This document shows, one piece after another, positions 27,651 through 37,601 of a stretch of 64,000 nucleotides of DNA. The notes beneath the pieces are model-generated. The model was not told the DNA's origin. It searched no databases and saw only the letters and a list, made by a program, of their open reading frames with translations. The position numbers and the translations under genes are program-made. Every line of letters begins with the position of its first letter. The stretch's first letter is position 1. The stretch comes from an uncultured Nitrospirales bacterium (GTDB lineage: Bacteria > Nitrospirota > Nitrospiria > Nitrospirales > UBA8639): the NCBI GenBank assembly GCA_951812745.1, contig OX638327.1, forward strand, positions 496,001 to 560,000, read 5' to 3'.

Positions 27651-28352
27651 ATGAACCGCAGGACCGTCATCGTCCTCCTGGTCGCTGTCGCGTTCCTCGG
27701 TCTGGCCGGGACGGCGGCAATCCCCGTCACCAACCATCCGGAATTTTGCGCGTCCTGCCATACGATTCGTCCCTCGGTCGACAGTTGGAAAACGTCGTCC
27801 CATAAAGACGTCACCTGCGTGGCGTGCCACGTTCGACCGGGCCTGCAAGGGTTTATCGAAGATAAGGTGTATGCCGGCCTGAAAGACGTGGCGGTCACGT
27901 GGTTCGGAACGCCGACCGAGCCCCATGACTTGCAAGTTCAGGTGGATTCAAACGTCTGTTTGAGTTGCCATCGTGCGATACTCAGGGTGTCGGAAGTGTC
28001 AACGAGGGACCTGCCGAAGCCCGTGAATGATATCGGCTTAATCATGAGTCACCGGAAACACATGGAAGCCTTTCAGAAACGCGGGCAAGGGGAAGGTTGT
28101 ACGACCTGTCATGCGCGCGTGGTCCACGGCAAGCCCGTCAAGGGCTATCCCATCGTGATCCCACGGGGGCACGTCAAGTTGGACATGCAGCCGCACCATC
28201 CCGACCATCCTGAAGGTTCGGCGTTATGGAAGTCGGCATTGGCAGATTGTGTGCGGTGCCACGATAACAAGACCTCCTACGAAGGCAAGGCCCTCAGGAA
28301 AGATTGTGAAATCTGTCATCTCCCGGACAAAATCGGAGACTTCTTGTTTTAA
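27651..28352 (+). CDS. NapC/NirT-like membrane cytochrome c with six heme sites
   Basis: A 233-aa cytochrome with an N-terminal membrane anchor (VIVLLVAVAFLGLAGTAA) and six CxxCH motifs: CASCH, CVACH, CLSCH, CTTCH, CVRCH and CEICH. The opening FCASCHTIRPSVDSWKTSSH and VTCVACHVRPG match NapC/NirT quinol dehydrogenases, which normally carry four or five hemes, so this member is extended. It likely passes electrons between membrane quinones and periplasmic carriers. It follows mobB by one base and precedes an ABC exporter pair. Confidence 0.87.
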   Translation: MNRRTVIVLLVAVAFLGLAGTAAIPVTNHPEFCASCHTIRPSVDSWKTSSHKDVTCVACHVRPGLQGFIEDKVYAGLKDVAVTWFGTPTEPHDLQVQVDSNVCLSCHRAILRVSEVSTRDLPKPVNDIGLIMSHRKHMEAFQKRGQGEGCTTCHARVVHGKPVKGYPIVIPRGHVKLDMQPHHPDHPEGSALWKSALADCVRCHDNKTSYEGKALRKDCEICHLPDKIGDFLF

Positions 28353-28371
28353 CCCCACGTAGACGGTACTC

Positions 28372-29100
28372 ATGACGGGACCCATCGTTCGCGTTCAAAA
28401 CCTGACCAAGCGGTTCGGCGATTTCACCGCGGTGGATCACGTCTCGTTCGAGATTCAACCCGGAGAAACCATTGGCCTGCTCGGACCCAACGGCGCCGGG
28501 AAAACCACCACCTTTCAAATGCTCCTCGGGGTAGTGACCCCCACGCATGGGATGATTGAGATGTTGGGACTCGATCTTATGCACCATCGGGAAACGATTC
28601 TCCGGCAGGTCAATTTTTCATCCACCTACATCTCGATGCCCTATGCCCTGACCGCGGAAGAAAATCTCCGGGTGACGGGTCGGTTGTATGGTGTATCGGA
28701 TATCGAAAGGCGAATCGACGACGTGGTCAAAAAACTCGAAATGGAAGACATGCGCCATAAAGTGACCCGTAAATTGTCGTCCGGACAAATGACGCGACTG
28801 ACGTTGGCAAAGGCCGTCCTGACCGAACCGAAAATCCTGTTTCTCGACGAGCCCACGGCCAGTCTGGACCCGGATATTGCCCACAAGGTGAAAGGGTTCT
28901 TGAAAGAATATCGTGAGACGTCCGGCCTGAGCATGTTGTACACCTCGCACAACATGCGGGAAATAGAAGAAATGTCCGACCGGATCGTGTTCCTGCAACG
29001 GGGGAAAATCATCGCCGAGGGGACCGCCGAAGAAGTCATTGCCCAATACGGCGAAGACGACCTCGAACGAGTCTTCCTCAAAATCGCCCGTGAAAGTTGA
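28372..29100 (+). CDS. ABC exporter ATP-binding protein
   Basis: A 242-aa ATPase with Walker A (GPNGAGKTT), a signature motif in the form LSSGQMTRL (in place of LSGGQ), Walker B (ILFLDEPTASLDP) and a switch His in YTSHNM. It is of the ABC-2 export type (NodI/CcmA-like architecture) and partners with the permease that follows. The substrate is unknown. Its placement after Mo-cofactor and cytochrome genes hints at envelope or cofactor-related export, but that is only contextual. Confidence 0.9.
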   Translation: MTGPIVRVQNLTKRFGDFTAVDHVSFEIQPGETIGLLGPNGAGKTTTFQMLLGVVTPTHGMIEMLGLDLMHHRETILRQVNFSSTYISMPYALTAEENLRVTGRLYGVSDIERRIDDVVKKLEMEDMRHKVTRKLSSGQMTRLTLAKAVLTEPKILFLDEPTASLDPDIAHKVKGFLKEYRETSGLSMLYTSHNMREIEEMSDRIVFLQRGKIIAEGTAEEVIAQYGEDDLERVFLKIARES

Positions 29101-29123
29101 TGCTTGTCTAGGATAACCACCAC

Positions 29124-29915
29124 ATGAATATCGGTCGTATCACCGCACTGATCATCAGGCATTTGTTTCTCTATCGCCGGAGTTTCCCGCGGTTGTTGGA
29201 GATCTTTTACTGGCCCTTGTTGGATCTGGTGGTGTGGGGATTCATTACGATATATCTGGCCCAGGAAGGGAAGGGGATGCACGGGGCCGTCGTCTTTTTT
29301 CTGGGTGCGCTCATTTTCTGGGACATTTTGTTTCGGGCGCAACAGGGGATCACCATTTCCTTTCTCGAAGAAATCTGGTCGAGAAATCTCATGAATTTAT
29401 TCGCCAGCCCGCTCACCGCCGGAGAATTCCTGGTGGCGATGATGGCCATGAGTGTCTTCAAGGTCGCCGCCGTTTCCATCATCATGGCGTTGGCCGCTTT
29501 GTTCTTTTATTCCTATAACGTCTTCATCATGGGGCTGACCCTGATCCCGTTCATCTTGAACCTGATTGCCTCCGGCTGGCTCATCGGGATCCTGACCACG
29601 TCGGTGATCATGCGATTCGGCCAGCAAGCCGAAGTCCTCGCCTGGGGGCTGGTGTTTCTGTTCCAACCGATCTCCTGCGTGTTCTATCCGCTGTCCGTGC
29701 TGCCGAGTTGGCTGCAACCGTTGGCCTTGGCGAATCCGGCCGCGCACGTGTTCGAAGGTATGCGGGAGGTCTTGTTGAATCAGGTCGTGCCGTGGTCACA
29801 TCTATGGTGGGCGATGGGCCTGAACGGCCTGTATCTGCTGCTGATGATTGCGATCTATCAATACACGTTTTCCGTGTGCAAGGATCGCGGCATGCTGGTC
29901 AGGGTCGGGGAGTAG
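29124..29915 (+). CDS. ABC-2 type exporter permease
   Basis: A 263-aa integral membrane protein with six predicted helices, the permease of the pair with the ATPase upstream (23-base gap). The family pattern FLEEIWSRNLMNLFASPL in the cytoplasmic loop and FYPLSVLPSWLQPLALANPAAH near the C-terminus is typical of ABC-2/NodJ permeases. It ends 15 bases before the convergent ureD stop, and no terminator hairpin is visible in between. Confidence 0.9.
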   Translation: MNIGRITALIIRHLFLYRRSFPRLLEIFYWPLLDLVVWGFITIYLAQEGKGMHGAVVFFLGALIFWDILFRAQQGITISFLEEIWSRNLMNLFASPLTAGEFLVAMMAMSVFKVAAVSIIMALAALFFYSYNVFIMGLTLIPFILNLIASGWLIGILTTSVIMRFGQQAEVLAWGLVFLFQPISCVFYPLSVLPSWLQPLALANPAAHVFEGMREVLLNQVVPWSHLWWAMGLNGLYLLLMIAIYQYTFSVCKDRGMLVRVGE

Positions 29916-29930
29916 CGCGTCGTTGGTTCC

Positions 29931-30836
29931 TTAGTAGCGTCGCAGGGCAGGGATCTTCGTGTTCCATAAGTGCATGCGCGCGACGCGCCAAAGTTGTTCC
30001 AGCACGGCATTGAGATCAGGGGCTGAACGGGTCAACAGTTTCACCACCAGGCCCGGCCCTGAAGGTTCTGATACTCCTCCCAACACGTCGTTGGTCTTCT
30101 TCTCGAATATCGTTGTTACATCGTTCTTGATCCGTTCCCACGTTGGCGATGGAACGTTATCGCTGACCATGAAGAACGATCCCACGTAATTCCACTCCCT
30201 GGTAAACGGCAGGCATGGATTGTCCTGGCCCGGTGAGAGGCAATACCGCTCCTCGAGGGAGTTCCCGTCCGAAAGCCGGATCGTAATCCGGTTCTCAAAA
30301 GAGGAAAATTGCCATCGTTCGCCGCGGACGACTCGCCCGGCTGCCAGGGCGTCCCAGAGGATGAGGGACGCGCCCGTGTCGAGTCGTACGGTTATGGTTT
30401 GGTCAAAACGTGACCCTGCGAATGGAATGACAGGTTCGGGCACCCATTCACAAATGGCGTTGACCCCGACGCGCAGGTCGATGGACTGGCTCGCGGGCTT
30501 GTCCAGCGTTCGATAGACTCTGGTGGCCGAAGGGGTTGTGAAGAGCACGTGTGAGTCTTTCCCCAATTCTGCCTGAAGAAAGCACGTATCTCCTCCAACG
30601 AATCCTCCAGACGGATTCGTGAGGAACGTCGTTGCACACCCCGTTTGGTCAAGGTACAGGGGTTGGAAGAAATACCAGGGGTGGGAAAATCGTGAACGGG
30701 TAAAAACGGTCTTACCGTTTCGATTGGCACATTCAACGAACAATTCACCTTTTCGCGCGCGAGCAGATCCCTGAGCGAATGGTGGATGTTGCGGAATCAA
30801 CACGGGATGTTGTTCGACCTCACGTAGTCCGCGCAT
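29931..30836 (-). CDS. ureD: Urease accessory protein UreD
   Basis: A 301-aa scaffold that binds apo-urease and helps UreF and UreG deliver nickel. The family motif NPSGGFVGGDTC, the region GAGSRFDQTI-like (here FAGSRFDQTI) and the block WDALAAGR identify it. The ATG at 30836 is preferred; a TTG two codons earlier is next to the ureG stop. It is the last gene of the urea operon, the order ureA-B-C-F-G-D being complete except for ureE. Confidence 0.93.
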   Translation of the reverse strand: MRGLREVEQHPVLIPQHPPFAQGSARARKGELFVECANRNGKTVFTRSRFSHPWYFFQPLYLDQTGCATTFLTNPSGGFVGGDTCFLQAELGKDSHVLFTTPSATRVYRTLDKPASQSIDLRVGVNAICEWVPEPVIPFAGSRFDQTITVRLDTGASLILWDALAAGRVVRGERWQFSSFENRITIRLSDGNSLEERYCLSPGQDNPCLPFTREWNYVGSFFMVSDNVPSPTWERIKNDVTTIFEKKTNDVLGGVSEPSGPGLVVKLLTRSAPDLNAVLEQLWRVARMHLWNTKIPALRRY

Positions 30837-30842
30837 GGGCAA

Positions 30843-31508
30843 TCAATTGGTGGAACGCGGTCGAACCTGGCGTTCCACCCATTCCGCCACGCGGCTGAGT
30901 CCTTCTCCTGAGTGCAGGTTGGTGAAAACGAATGGTCGTTCACCACGCATGTGACGACTGTCCCGATCCATAACGTGGAGGTCGGCTCCCACGTGCGGGG
31001 CCAGGTCGATTTTATTGATGACGAGCAGCCCGGACCGGGTGATGGCCGGTCCGCCTTTTCGTGGGATCTTGTCTCCCGCCGCCACATCGATGACGTAGAT
31101 GACCTCATCCACCAGGTCGGGGCTGAAGGTAGCGGCCAAGTTATCTCCTCCGCTTTCCAAAAACACCAATTCCAGACCGGGGAGACGGTTGACCAGTTCC
31201 TCAATGGCGCTTTGATTATGGGAGGCATCTTCGCGTACGGCCGTGTGGGGGCAGCCGCCGGTTTCGACGCCGAGAATCCGTTCTTCGGGTAACACGCCGC
31301 GCCTGGTCAGAAACTCGGCGTCTTCTTTCGTGAAAATGTCATTCGTCACGACCGCGAGTTGAACGCGCGATTGCAGCGTGCGGGCCAGGGCCTCGACCAA
31401 AGCGGTTTTGCCCGAGCCGACTGGCCCTCCGATGCCGATGACCGTGACGTTCCGCGTCCTTCGTGTCGTAGGCGCGCCACCGCCGGGTAGATCTTCAATG
31501 AGATGCAT
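30843..31508 (-). CDS. ureG: Urease accessory GTPase UreG
   Basis: A 221-aa nickel-binding GTPase for urease activation. Walker A is [17 protein letters not shown], the conserved nickel site CPH lies in [16 protein letters not shown], and [13 protein letters not shown] is the guanine-specificity region. There is no N-terminal His-rich stretch, so nickel storage must come from elsewhere; no ureE is present in this operon. It starts 4 bases after the ureF stop. Confidence 0.96.
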   Translation of the reverse strand: MHLIEDLPGGGAPTTRRTRNVTVIGIGGPVGSGKTALVEALARTLQSRVQLAVVTNDIFTKEDAEFLTRRGVLPEERILGVETGGCPHTAVREDASHNQSAIEELVNRLPGLELVFLESGGDNLAATFSPDLVDEVIYVIDVAAGDKIPRKGGPAITRSGLLVINKIDLAPHVGADLHVMDRDSRHMRGERPFVFTNLHSGEGLSRVAEWVERQVRPRSTN

Positions 31509-31512
31509 GGTG

Positions 31513-32199
31513 TTACGACCTGAACATTCTGGACGTCAATTGCGCATGCCGCATGGCGTAGATTTCCTGGATGGGGGTCCAGGCCGTCAATGGCGCGCAA
31601 GCGTCAATGTTTCGGCTGAGTTCTTCGATCAGGGGGATCCACGTCTCCAACAATCGCTGGCCTTCCCGCTGGCCGATGGGCAGTAATTTGTATGAAGCCG
31701 ACACAAAGCCGACGCCGGCCTGATACAGAAACCCGGCGATAGCCTGTTGTTGAGTCCATCCGATCTGTTGAAAGACCAGGCCGAAGGTCACGGCCAGGTG
31801 TCCCGGTGAACGTCCCGACTCAACCGCCGTTGAGAAATCTTCAAGGATGCCCGGGTTGTCTTGCGGATGGATCGCATGACGTAACAGGCTCTGTCCCATC
31901 TGACGACTGGCTGCCCGTGTTTCCCGGCATAGTTTCATCGACTCAAGGGCCTCATCGACCTGCAGCACGCCTTTGAGATCGCTTTTGAAGGAAGCCTGGT
32001 AGGCTTGGGCCAGGGCCACGGCTTCGCAGGTGCCCAATCCCCATCGAAAATAATCGACCACGTATCGCTGCAGGTCTTCCGCAGTTTGGACGTGACCTTC
32101 CTGAACGGCGGTTTCCAAACCCGAGGAAAAGGCGAATCCGCCCGATGGGAAAAAGGTGTCGAGATAGCGGAACCCTTGAAGGAGCAGGCGAGTGTCCAT
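31513..32199 (-). CDS. ureF: Urease accessory protein UreF
   Basis: A 228-aa helical protein that, with UreD, couples UreG GTP hydrolysis to nickel insertion. Landmarks are [16 protein letters not shown], the block [15 protein letters not shown] and [13 protein letters not shown]. The ATG at 32199 is preferred to the TTG at 32214. It lies downstream of ureC by about 36 bases on the same transcript. Confidence 0.94.
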   Translation of the reverse strand: MDTRLLLQGFRYLDTFFPSGGFAFSSGLETAVQEGHVQTAEDLQRYVVDYFRWGLGTCEAVALAQAYQASFKSDLKGVLQVDEALESMKLCRETRAASRQMGQSLLRHAIHPQDNPGILEDFSTAVESGRSPGHLAVTFGLVFQQIGWTQQQAIAGFLYQAGVGFVSASYKLLPIGQREGQRLLETWIPLIEELSRNIDACAPLTAWTPIQEIYAMRHAQLTSRMFRS

Positions 32200-32235
32200 G
32201 ATGGCTTGCGTCAACGAATGATCACGAATGAAGCG

Positions 32236-33963
32236 CTAAAATAGAAAATACCGCTGCGCCATGGGCAGAACTTCCATGGGTTCACAGGTCAATCGTTGAC
32301 CATCGGCTTTCACGACGTAGGTCTCGGGATCCACTTCGATGTGGGGCGTGGCGTCATTCAGTTTGAGATCGCGTTTGTCGATGCGTCGACAATCCCGAAC
32401 GGCCACGACCCGTTTTTGCAGACCCAGGCGTTCGGGGATTCGGCCATCAATCCCGGCCTGTGAAAGAAACGTCACACTCGTGTTGAACGGGGCTCTCCCC
32501 CAAGCCCCGAACATGGGACGACTCAGCACCGGTTGCGGCGTGGGAATGGAAGCATTGGGATCGCCCATGGCCGCTTCGACCAGAAAGCCGCCCTTGACGA
32601 CGAGATCCGGTTTGACTCCAAAGAAGGCCGGGTTCCAGATCACCAGGTCGGCTAATTTTCCGACTTCCACCGATCCGACTTCAGAGGCCATGCCGTGCGT
32701 GATGGCCGGATTGATGGTGTATTTGGCCACATAGCGTTTTGCCCTGAAGTTGTCATGCCGTTCCGTTGTCGGTTCGACGCCTGACGGCTTCAGGTGCCCG
32801 CGCTGGACTTTCATCTTGTGGGCGGTCTGCCACGTTCGCGTAATCACTTCGCCGATCCGGCCCATGGCTTGCGAGTCCGACGACATGATGCTGATCGCGC
32901 CCATATCATGCAGGATGTCTTCCGCGGCAATGGTTTCTCCGCGAATGCGCGATTCGGCAAAGGCAATGTCTTCGGGAACGCGAGGACTCAAATGATGACA
33001 CACCATCAACATATCCAGGTGTTCGTCAATGGTATTCACCGTAAACGGCATACTCGGGTTGGTGGAGGACGGCAGGACGTTCGGTTCCCCGCAGACGCGG
33101 ATGATGTCGGGGGCATGGCCGCCTCCCGCGCCCTCGGTATGAAAGGTGTGAATCGTGCGTCCCCCAAATGCACGAATACTGTCGTCCACGAAACCCGCCT
33201 CATTCAACGTGTCGGTGTGAATGGCGACTTGCACGTCATATTTGTCGGCGACGTCCAGACAGGTTGAGATGGCCGCGGGCGTGGTGCCCCAATCTTCGTG
33301 CAACTTCAGGCCGATGGCGCCGGCTTGGACTTGCTCAACCAACGCGTCGGGAAGGGAAGCGTTTCCCTTACCCAGAAAGCCCAGGTTGACGGGAAATCCG
33401 TCAGCACTCTCCAACATGCGACCGATGTTCCATGAACCGGGCGTACAGGTCGTGGCATTCGTGCCTGTGGCCGGACCCGTTCCGCCGCCCAGCAAGGTCG
33501 TCATTCCCGAGGACAAGGCTTCGCGAATCAGTTGCGGGCAGATGAAATGGACGTGGCTTTCGACGCCGCCGGCCGTCACGATTTTTCCTTCCCCCGCGAT
33601 GACTTCGGTTCCGGGGCCGATGGTCATGCCCGGCGAAACGCCTGACATGAGGTCCGGGTTGCCGGCTTTGCCAATGGCGACGATACGTCCGTCGCGAATG
33701 CCGATATCCGCTTTGACGATCCCCCAATAATCAAGAATGATCGCGTTCGTCACGACGAGGTCCAGGGAACCGTTGGCGCGCGTGGCGGTCGGGGATTGTC
33801 CCATCCCATCCCGAATGACTTTCCCCCCTCCAAACTTGGCTTCCTCACCGGGCGTCGTCAGGTCCTGCTCCACCTCCACGAGAAGCTCGGTATCGGCCAG
33901 GCGGATTCGATCCCCCACGGTAGGGCCGAACAGATCCGCATATTGACGGCGCGGTATGTTCAT
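32236..33963 (-). CDS. ureC: Urease alpha subunit UreC
   Basis: A 575-aa catalytic subunit that hydrolyses urea to ammonia and carbamate using two nickel ions. Active-site elements are all present: nickel ligands in HVHFICPQ, the carbamylated Lys in GLKLHEDWG, further ligands in AIHTDTLNE and [12 protein letters not shown], the catalytic His in [13 protein letters not shown] and Asp in [10 protein letters not shown]. The start overlaps the ureB stop by four bases (ATGA). Length is normal. For Nitrospira, urease yields ammonium for assimilation or for feeding ammonia-oxidizing neighbours. Confidence 0.98.
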   Translation of the reverse strand: MNIPRRQYADLFGPTVGDRIRLADTELLVEVEQDLTTPGEEAKFGGGKVIRDGMGQSPTATRANGSLDLVVTNAIILDYWGIVKADIGIRDGRIVAIGKAGNPDLMSGVSPGMTIGPGTEVIAGEGKIVTAGGVESHVHFICPQLIREALSSGMTTLLGGGTGPATGTNATTCTPGSWNIGRMLESADGFPVNLGFLGKGNASLPDALVEQVQAGAIGLKLHEDWGTTPAAISTCLDVADKYDVQVAIHTDTLNEAGFVDDSIRAFGGRTIHTFHTEGAGGGHAPDIIRVCGEPNVLPSSTNPSMPFTVNTIDEHLDMLMVCHHLSPRVPEDIAFAESRIRGETIAAEDILHDMGAISIMSSDSQAMGRIGEVITRTWQTAHKMKVQRGHLKPSGVEPTTERHDNFRAKRYVAKYTINPAITHGMASEVGSVEVGKLADLVIWNPAFFGVKPDLVVKGGFLVEAAMGDPNASIPTPQPVLSRPMFGAWGRAPFNTSVTFLSQAGIDGRIPERLGLQKRVVAVRDCRRIDKRDLKLNDATPHIEVDPETYVVKADGQRLTCEPMEVLPMAQRYFLF

Positions 33964-34481
33964 GAGGCGTCCTCCTCGTCCATAAATCCCAGTTCGGCTG
34001 CACGCTTCAGCGCGTGGGTCTTGACCCTGGCATCATCGAGCGCGCCGTTGGTCAAGCCGTTGATGCCATAGGCAATGCGATTTCCTCCAAAGGCAACGAG
34101 CGAGACGTGTTTTTCTTCCCCCGGTTCGAAGCGCACGGCGGTGCCCGCCGGGATTTTCAGTCGAAAACCAAAGGCCCGTTCCCGGGAAAACCTCAAGGCA
34201 CGATTCACTTCAAAAAAGTGGCAATGCGAGCCCACCTGAATGGGCCGGTCACCATGGTTCATCACCGTCAGCGACAGAGTCGGGCGACCGGCAAAGGCGA
34301 CGATGTCGTCCGTACCCAAGAGGATTTCACCGGGAATGACAGGCGCCTGTTCGGCCGCAAGAACCCCTTGTTGTTTGGGCTTGCGTGGTTTTGCGACTCT
34401 TGTGCTTTTTGCCGTGGCGCGCGTGCGGGATTGTTTCGGTTTTTGAGGGGACGGTTTCGGTGGAGGCTGTTTTTTTGCCAT
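33960..34481 (-). CDS. ureB: Urease beta subunit UreB with a basic N-terminal extension
   Basis: The urease small subunit, here 173 aa against the usual 100-120. The conserved part begins at residue 49 with [11 protein letters not shown] and includes [29 protein letters not shown] and VALVAFGG-like (here [10 protein letters not shown]). The first 48 residues are almost only Lys, Arg, Pro, Gln and Ala and have no counterpart in ordinary UreB. The only ATG with a usable upstream context is at 34481; an internal start would have to be non-ATG. The extension may aid subunit contacts or simply be a disordered tail. Confidence 0.92.
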   Translation of the reverse strand: MAKKQPPPKPSPQKPKQSRTRATAKSTRVAKPRKPKQQGVLAAEQAPVIPGEILLGTDDIVAFAGRPTLSLTVMNHGDRPIQVGSHCHFFEVNRALRFSRERAFGFRLKIPAGTAVRFEPGEEKHVSLVAFGGNRIAYGINGLTNGALDDARVKTHALKRAAELGFMDEEDAS

Positions 34482-34599
34482 GATCGAAGCTCCATCAGTG
34501 AAACATTTGCCTGGGACTTATGAGAAGCGCATACGCGAAAACAAAAACACACGAATTACAAGTTCCGGCATGAGGCGTGACGATGCCCCTGCCCCTGCC
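34482..34599 (-). other. 118-base gap between ureA and ureB
   Basis: This is the widest intercistronic gap inside the urt-ure operon. I see no terminator hairpin and no convincing promoter, so transcription probably reads through. Confidence 0.4.
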
Positions 34600-34902
34600 T
34601 CATCGGATGGGATTATGGACGGTCACGAGTTTTGTTCCATCGGGAAAGGTGCCTTCCACCTGAATTTCCGGCAGCATTTCCGGCACGCCTGACATGACGT
34701 CATCCCTGGTCAATAACGTTGCCCCATCACTCATCAGGTCGGAGACGGAGCGTCCCTCCCGAATGCCTTCCAGTATCGCGGCGGTAATGTATGCCACTGC
34801 CTCGGGATGATTTAACTTCAATCCACGGGCTTTTCGATCTTTCGCCAGTTGTCCCGCGACGTAAATGAGGAGTTTCTCTTGTTCTCTTGGGCTGAGATGC
34901 AT
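34600..34902 (-). CDS. ureA: Urease gamma subunit UreA
   Basis: A 100-aa urease structural subunit of normal size. The N-terminus [16 protein letters not shown] and the block [21 protein letters not shown] are characteristic. The ATG is 4 bases after the urtE stop, so the transport and enzyme genes are one operon. Confidence 0.97.
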   Translation of the reverse strand: MHLSPREQEKLLIYVAGQLAKDRKARGLKLNHPEAVAYITAAILEGIREGRSVSDLMSDGATLLTRDDVMSGVPEMLPEIQVEGTFPDGTKLVTVHNPIR

Positions 34903-34906
34903 GAGT

Positions 34907-35617
34907 TCATACCACCAGGTGTTGTTTAACGGCTTCCTCCGATAATTCCGAGACGGGGCCCGATGCCACTACCGCGCCTTTGGCCATGAGCACGAACGTA
35001 TCCGCCAGGCGGGACGCAAATTCAAAATATTGTTCCACCAATAAAATAGCGAAACGGCGTTGAGTTTTAAAGCCTTCGATGACTCGCTCGATTTCGATGA
35101 CGATTGACGGCTGGATGCCTTCTGTCGGTTCATCCAATAACAACAGTTTGGGTTGCGTCAACAGCGCCCGGGCAATGGCGACCTGTTGCTGTTGCCCGCC
35201 GCTGAGAACGCCACCGGGCCGGGCAAGCAGTGCGGGCAGAGCCGGGAAAAGCGTGTAGACGTCGTCATAGGCCGATTCGGCGGTTTGCTGGTTTTTAGCT
35301 CCTTGACGGGCTTCAAACCCCAATCGGAGATTTTCTTCGACCGTCAGATGAGGAAACAATTCCCGGCCTTGAGGGACGTACGCCACGCCCCGCGCCACCC
35401 GTCGATCGGGAGATTCTCCTGTTACGTCATCGTGATGCAGGTACACGTGACCGGTCCGTGGTTTGAGTAAGCCCATGATGGTTTTCAACAGGGTCGTTTT
35501 GCCGACGCCGTTGCGTCCCATGAGGCAGACGACCTGTCCCTCCGGGACATCCAGGGAAATATCCCGCAGGATATGACTTTCCCCATAAAACACATTGAGT
35601 GTTTCACACCGAAGCAT
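34907..35617 (-). CDS. urtE: Urea ABC transporter ATPase UrtE
   Basis: A 236-aa LivF-type ATPase. Walker A is [17 protein letters not shown], the signature [15 protein letters not shown], and Walker [15 protein letters not shown]. With UrtD it powers high-affinity urea import through UrtB and UrtC. Its start lies inside the end of urtD (14-base overlap), suggesting coupled translation. Confidence 0.95.
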   Translation of the reverse strand: MLRCETLNVFYGESHILRDISLDVPEGQVVCLMGRNGVGKTTLLKTIMGLLKPRTGHVYLHHDDVTGESPDRRVARGVAYVPQGRELFPHLTVEENLRLGFEARQGAKNQQTAESAYDDVYTLFPALPALLARPGGVLSGGQQQQVAIARALLTQPKLLLLDEPTEGIQPSIVIEIERVIEGFKTQRRFAILLVEQYFEFASRLADTFVLMAKGAVVASGPVSELSEEAVKQHLVV

Positions 35618-36434
35618 CGGCTTCCTTTTGTCGTCCGAGATAAATTTCGATCACGCGAGGATCGTTTTGAATATCCTCCACGAATCCCTCGCACAGGACG
35701 GTGCCTTCGTGCAGGACCGTGACCGTTTTGGCGATTTGTCTGACGAATTCCATGTCATGTTCAATCACGATCAGGGAATGCTTCTTCGTCAGCGATTGAA
35801 GCAGTTCGCCGGTTTTTTCCGTTTCCTGCTCCGTCATGCCCGCCACGGGTTCATCAATGAGAAGCAGTTCGGGGTCCTGAAGGAGGACCATGCCGATTTC
35901 CAGCCATTGCTTTTCGCCGTGCGACAGTTGGCCGGCAAGCACGTCAGCCTTATTCGTCAATCCGATGATCTCCAAAGTCTGAGCAATTTTATCAGACTCA
36001 TCGGAATTTAGCCTGGACAATAAGGTGGCAAAGACCCCTTTGTTCTTTCGACGGAGCGAAAGGTCGAGGTTGTCCCACACGGGGAGGGTGGTATAGACCG
36101 AAGGGGTTTGGAATTTGCGGCCGATGCCCAACGCCGCGATCTCATTTTCCCTGCGGCCGATCAGGTCCGTGGCCTGACTAAAGACGACCCGCCCGGAGAT
36201 TGGTTGTACTTTACCCGAGATCACGTCCAAGAGCGTGCTCTTGCCGGCTCCGTTGGGCCCGATCACCACTCGAAGCTCCCGGTAGTCTACGATCAGGTTG
36301 AGCCTGTTCAAGGCCTTAAACCCGTCAAAATCAACCGTCACGTGGTCGAGATAGATAATCGACCGTTGGTGCCGGGACCCGATGACCTTTCGTCCGTCCG
36401 GCTGTTCTGTGGGAGCTGAAACGTGTTCGTCCAT
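35604..36434 (-). CDS. urtD: Urea ABC transporter ATPase UrtD
   Basis: A 276-aa LivG-type ATPase with Walker A (GPNGAGKSTLLDVISG), signature LSHGEKQWLEIGMVL and Walker B (LLLIDEPVAGMTEQE), the last two being hallmark variants of UrtD. The ATG at 36434 is preferred to an upstream TTG at 36443. It is preceded by urtC with only about 9 bases between them. Confidence 0.95.
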   Translation of the reverse strand: MDEHVSAPTEQPDGRKVIGSRHQRSIIYLDHVTVDFDGFKALNRLNLIVDYRELRVVIGPNGAGKSTLLDVISGKVQPISGRVVFSQATDLIGRRENEIAALGIGRKFQTPSVYTTLPVWDNLDLSLRRKNKGVFATLLSRLNSDESDKIAQTLEIIGLTNKADVLAGQLSHGEKQWLEIGMVLLQDPELLLIDEPVAGMTEQETEKTGELLQSLTKKHSLIVIEHDMEFVRQIAKTVTVLHEGTVLCEGFVEDIQNDPRVIEIYLGRQKEADASV

Positions 36435-36443
36435 GGCAAACAA

Positions 36444-37601
36444 TTAGTCGGTCCCTGCGGCGTTTTCGACTTTCGATTTCCCGAAAGGAAGCATCGCATA
36501 CGCCTTCCGGAGTAGTCCCACAATTCCCTTGGGGAATAACATGACGACGGCGATAAAAAGCCCGCCCAGGAAAAAGGGCCAGAGTTCGGGAAAATGGTTG
36601 GTCAACGTGCTGCGCATGTAGTTGACGCCCGCCGCTCCGATGATGGCGCCCGAGAGTGTCCCCCGTCCTCCCACGGCCACCCAGATCACCATCTCGATCG
36701 AGGGGAGGACGCCTATCTGGTTGGGCGTGATAATCCCGACCTGCGGGACGTAGAGCGCGCCTGCGAGACCAGCTAACCCGGCGGAGATCACGAACACAAA
36801 CAACTTGTAACTCGCGGGTGAGTACCCGGAAAAAAATACGCGCTGTTCGCAATCACGAATGGCGATCAACACGCGTCCCGCCCGGGATTGGGTGATCCAC
36901 CGGCAGAGAAGATAGGCCAAGCCCAGGAACAGGATGGTCACCATGTACATGACGAGCTGGGTTTCAGGGTCATTCAACGAAAACCCCTGAATGTGTTTGA
37001 AGTCGGTCAACCCATTCGTTCCGCCCAGGTTGGTTTCATTGCGATTGAAGACCAACCATGCGACGAGTGCGAGCGCTTGCGTAATAATGGAAAAATAGAC
37101 GCCGCGAATCCTGCTGCGGAAGACGAAGAACCCGAAAATTGCCGCGGCGGCCATCGGCACCAGGACTATGGCCGCCAATGAAAAGGTCAGACTGTAAAAC
37201 GGTTTCCAAAACCAGGGAAGCTCTTCGACCTGGTTCCACACCATGAAGTCGGGAAGGGCATTGCCATAGACGCCCTCCGTTCCGATCCCCAACATCAGGT
37301 GCATGCCCATGGCATAAGCGCCCAGCCCGAAAAACACGCCGTGGCCCAAACTCAAGACGCCGGTATATCCCCAAATCAGATCAATCCCCAGTGCTAAAAT
37401 GGCAAACGCAAAAAATTTACCCAATAGGTTCAGGGTAAAGTCGGACACGTGAAAAAGCGAATCCTCGGGCAATACATTGAGGAGAGGCACACCCGCGAAG
37501 AGGAACACTCCCACGATCCAGAATGCCGGACCTGCACCCACGTGAGCAGCCACGCTTGAGAGGCACGTCGTGAAGCGGCCTCGTGGATGGTCAGGAGTCA
37601 A
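36444..37601 (-). CDS. urtC: Urea ABC transporter permease UrtC
   Basis: A 385-aa LivM-type inner-membrane permease with about ten helices. Family landmarks are LGIDLIWGYTGVLSLGHGVFFGLG, FGFFVFRSRIRGVYFSI and NETNLGGTNGLTDFKHIQG. Its start overlaps the end of urtB by 11 bases. The C-terminal tail is normal for UrtC. Confidence 0.95.
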   Translation of the reverse strand: MTPDHPRGRFTTCLSSVAAHVGAGPAFWIVGVFLFAGVPLLNVLPEDSLFHVSDFTLNLLGKFFAFAILALGIDLIWGYTGVLSLGHGVFFGLGAYAMGMHLMLGIGTEGVYGNALPDFMVWNQVEELPWFWKPFYSLTFSLAAIVLVPMAAAAIFGFFVFRSRIRGVYFSIITQALALVAWLVFNRNETNLGGTNGLTDFKHIQGFSLNDPETQLVMYMVTILFLGLAYLLCRWITQSRAGRVLIAIRDCEQRVFFSGYSPASYKLFVFVISAGLAGLAGALYVPQVGIITPNQIGVLPSIEMVIWVAVGGRGTLSGAIIGAAGVNYMRSTLTNHFPELWPFFLGGLFIAVVMLFPKGIVGLLRKAYAMLPFGKSKVENAAGTD

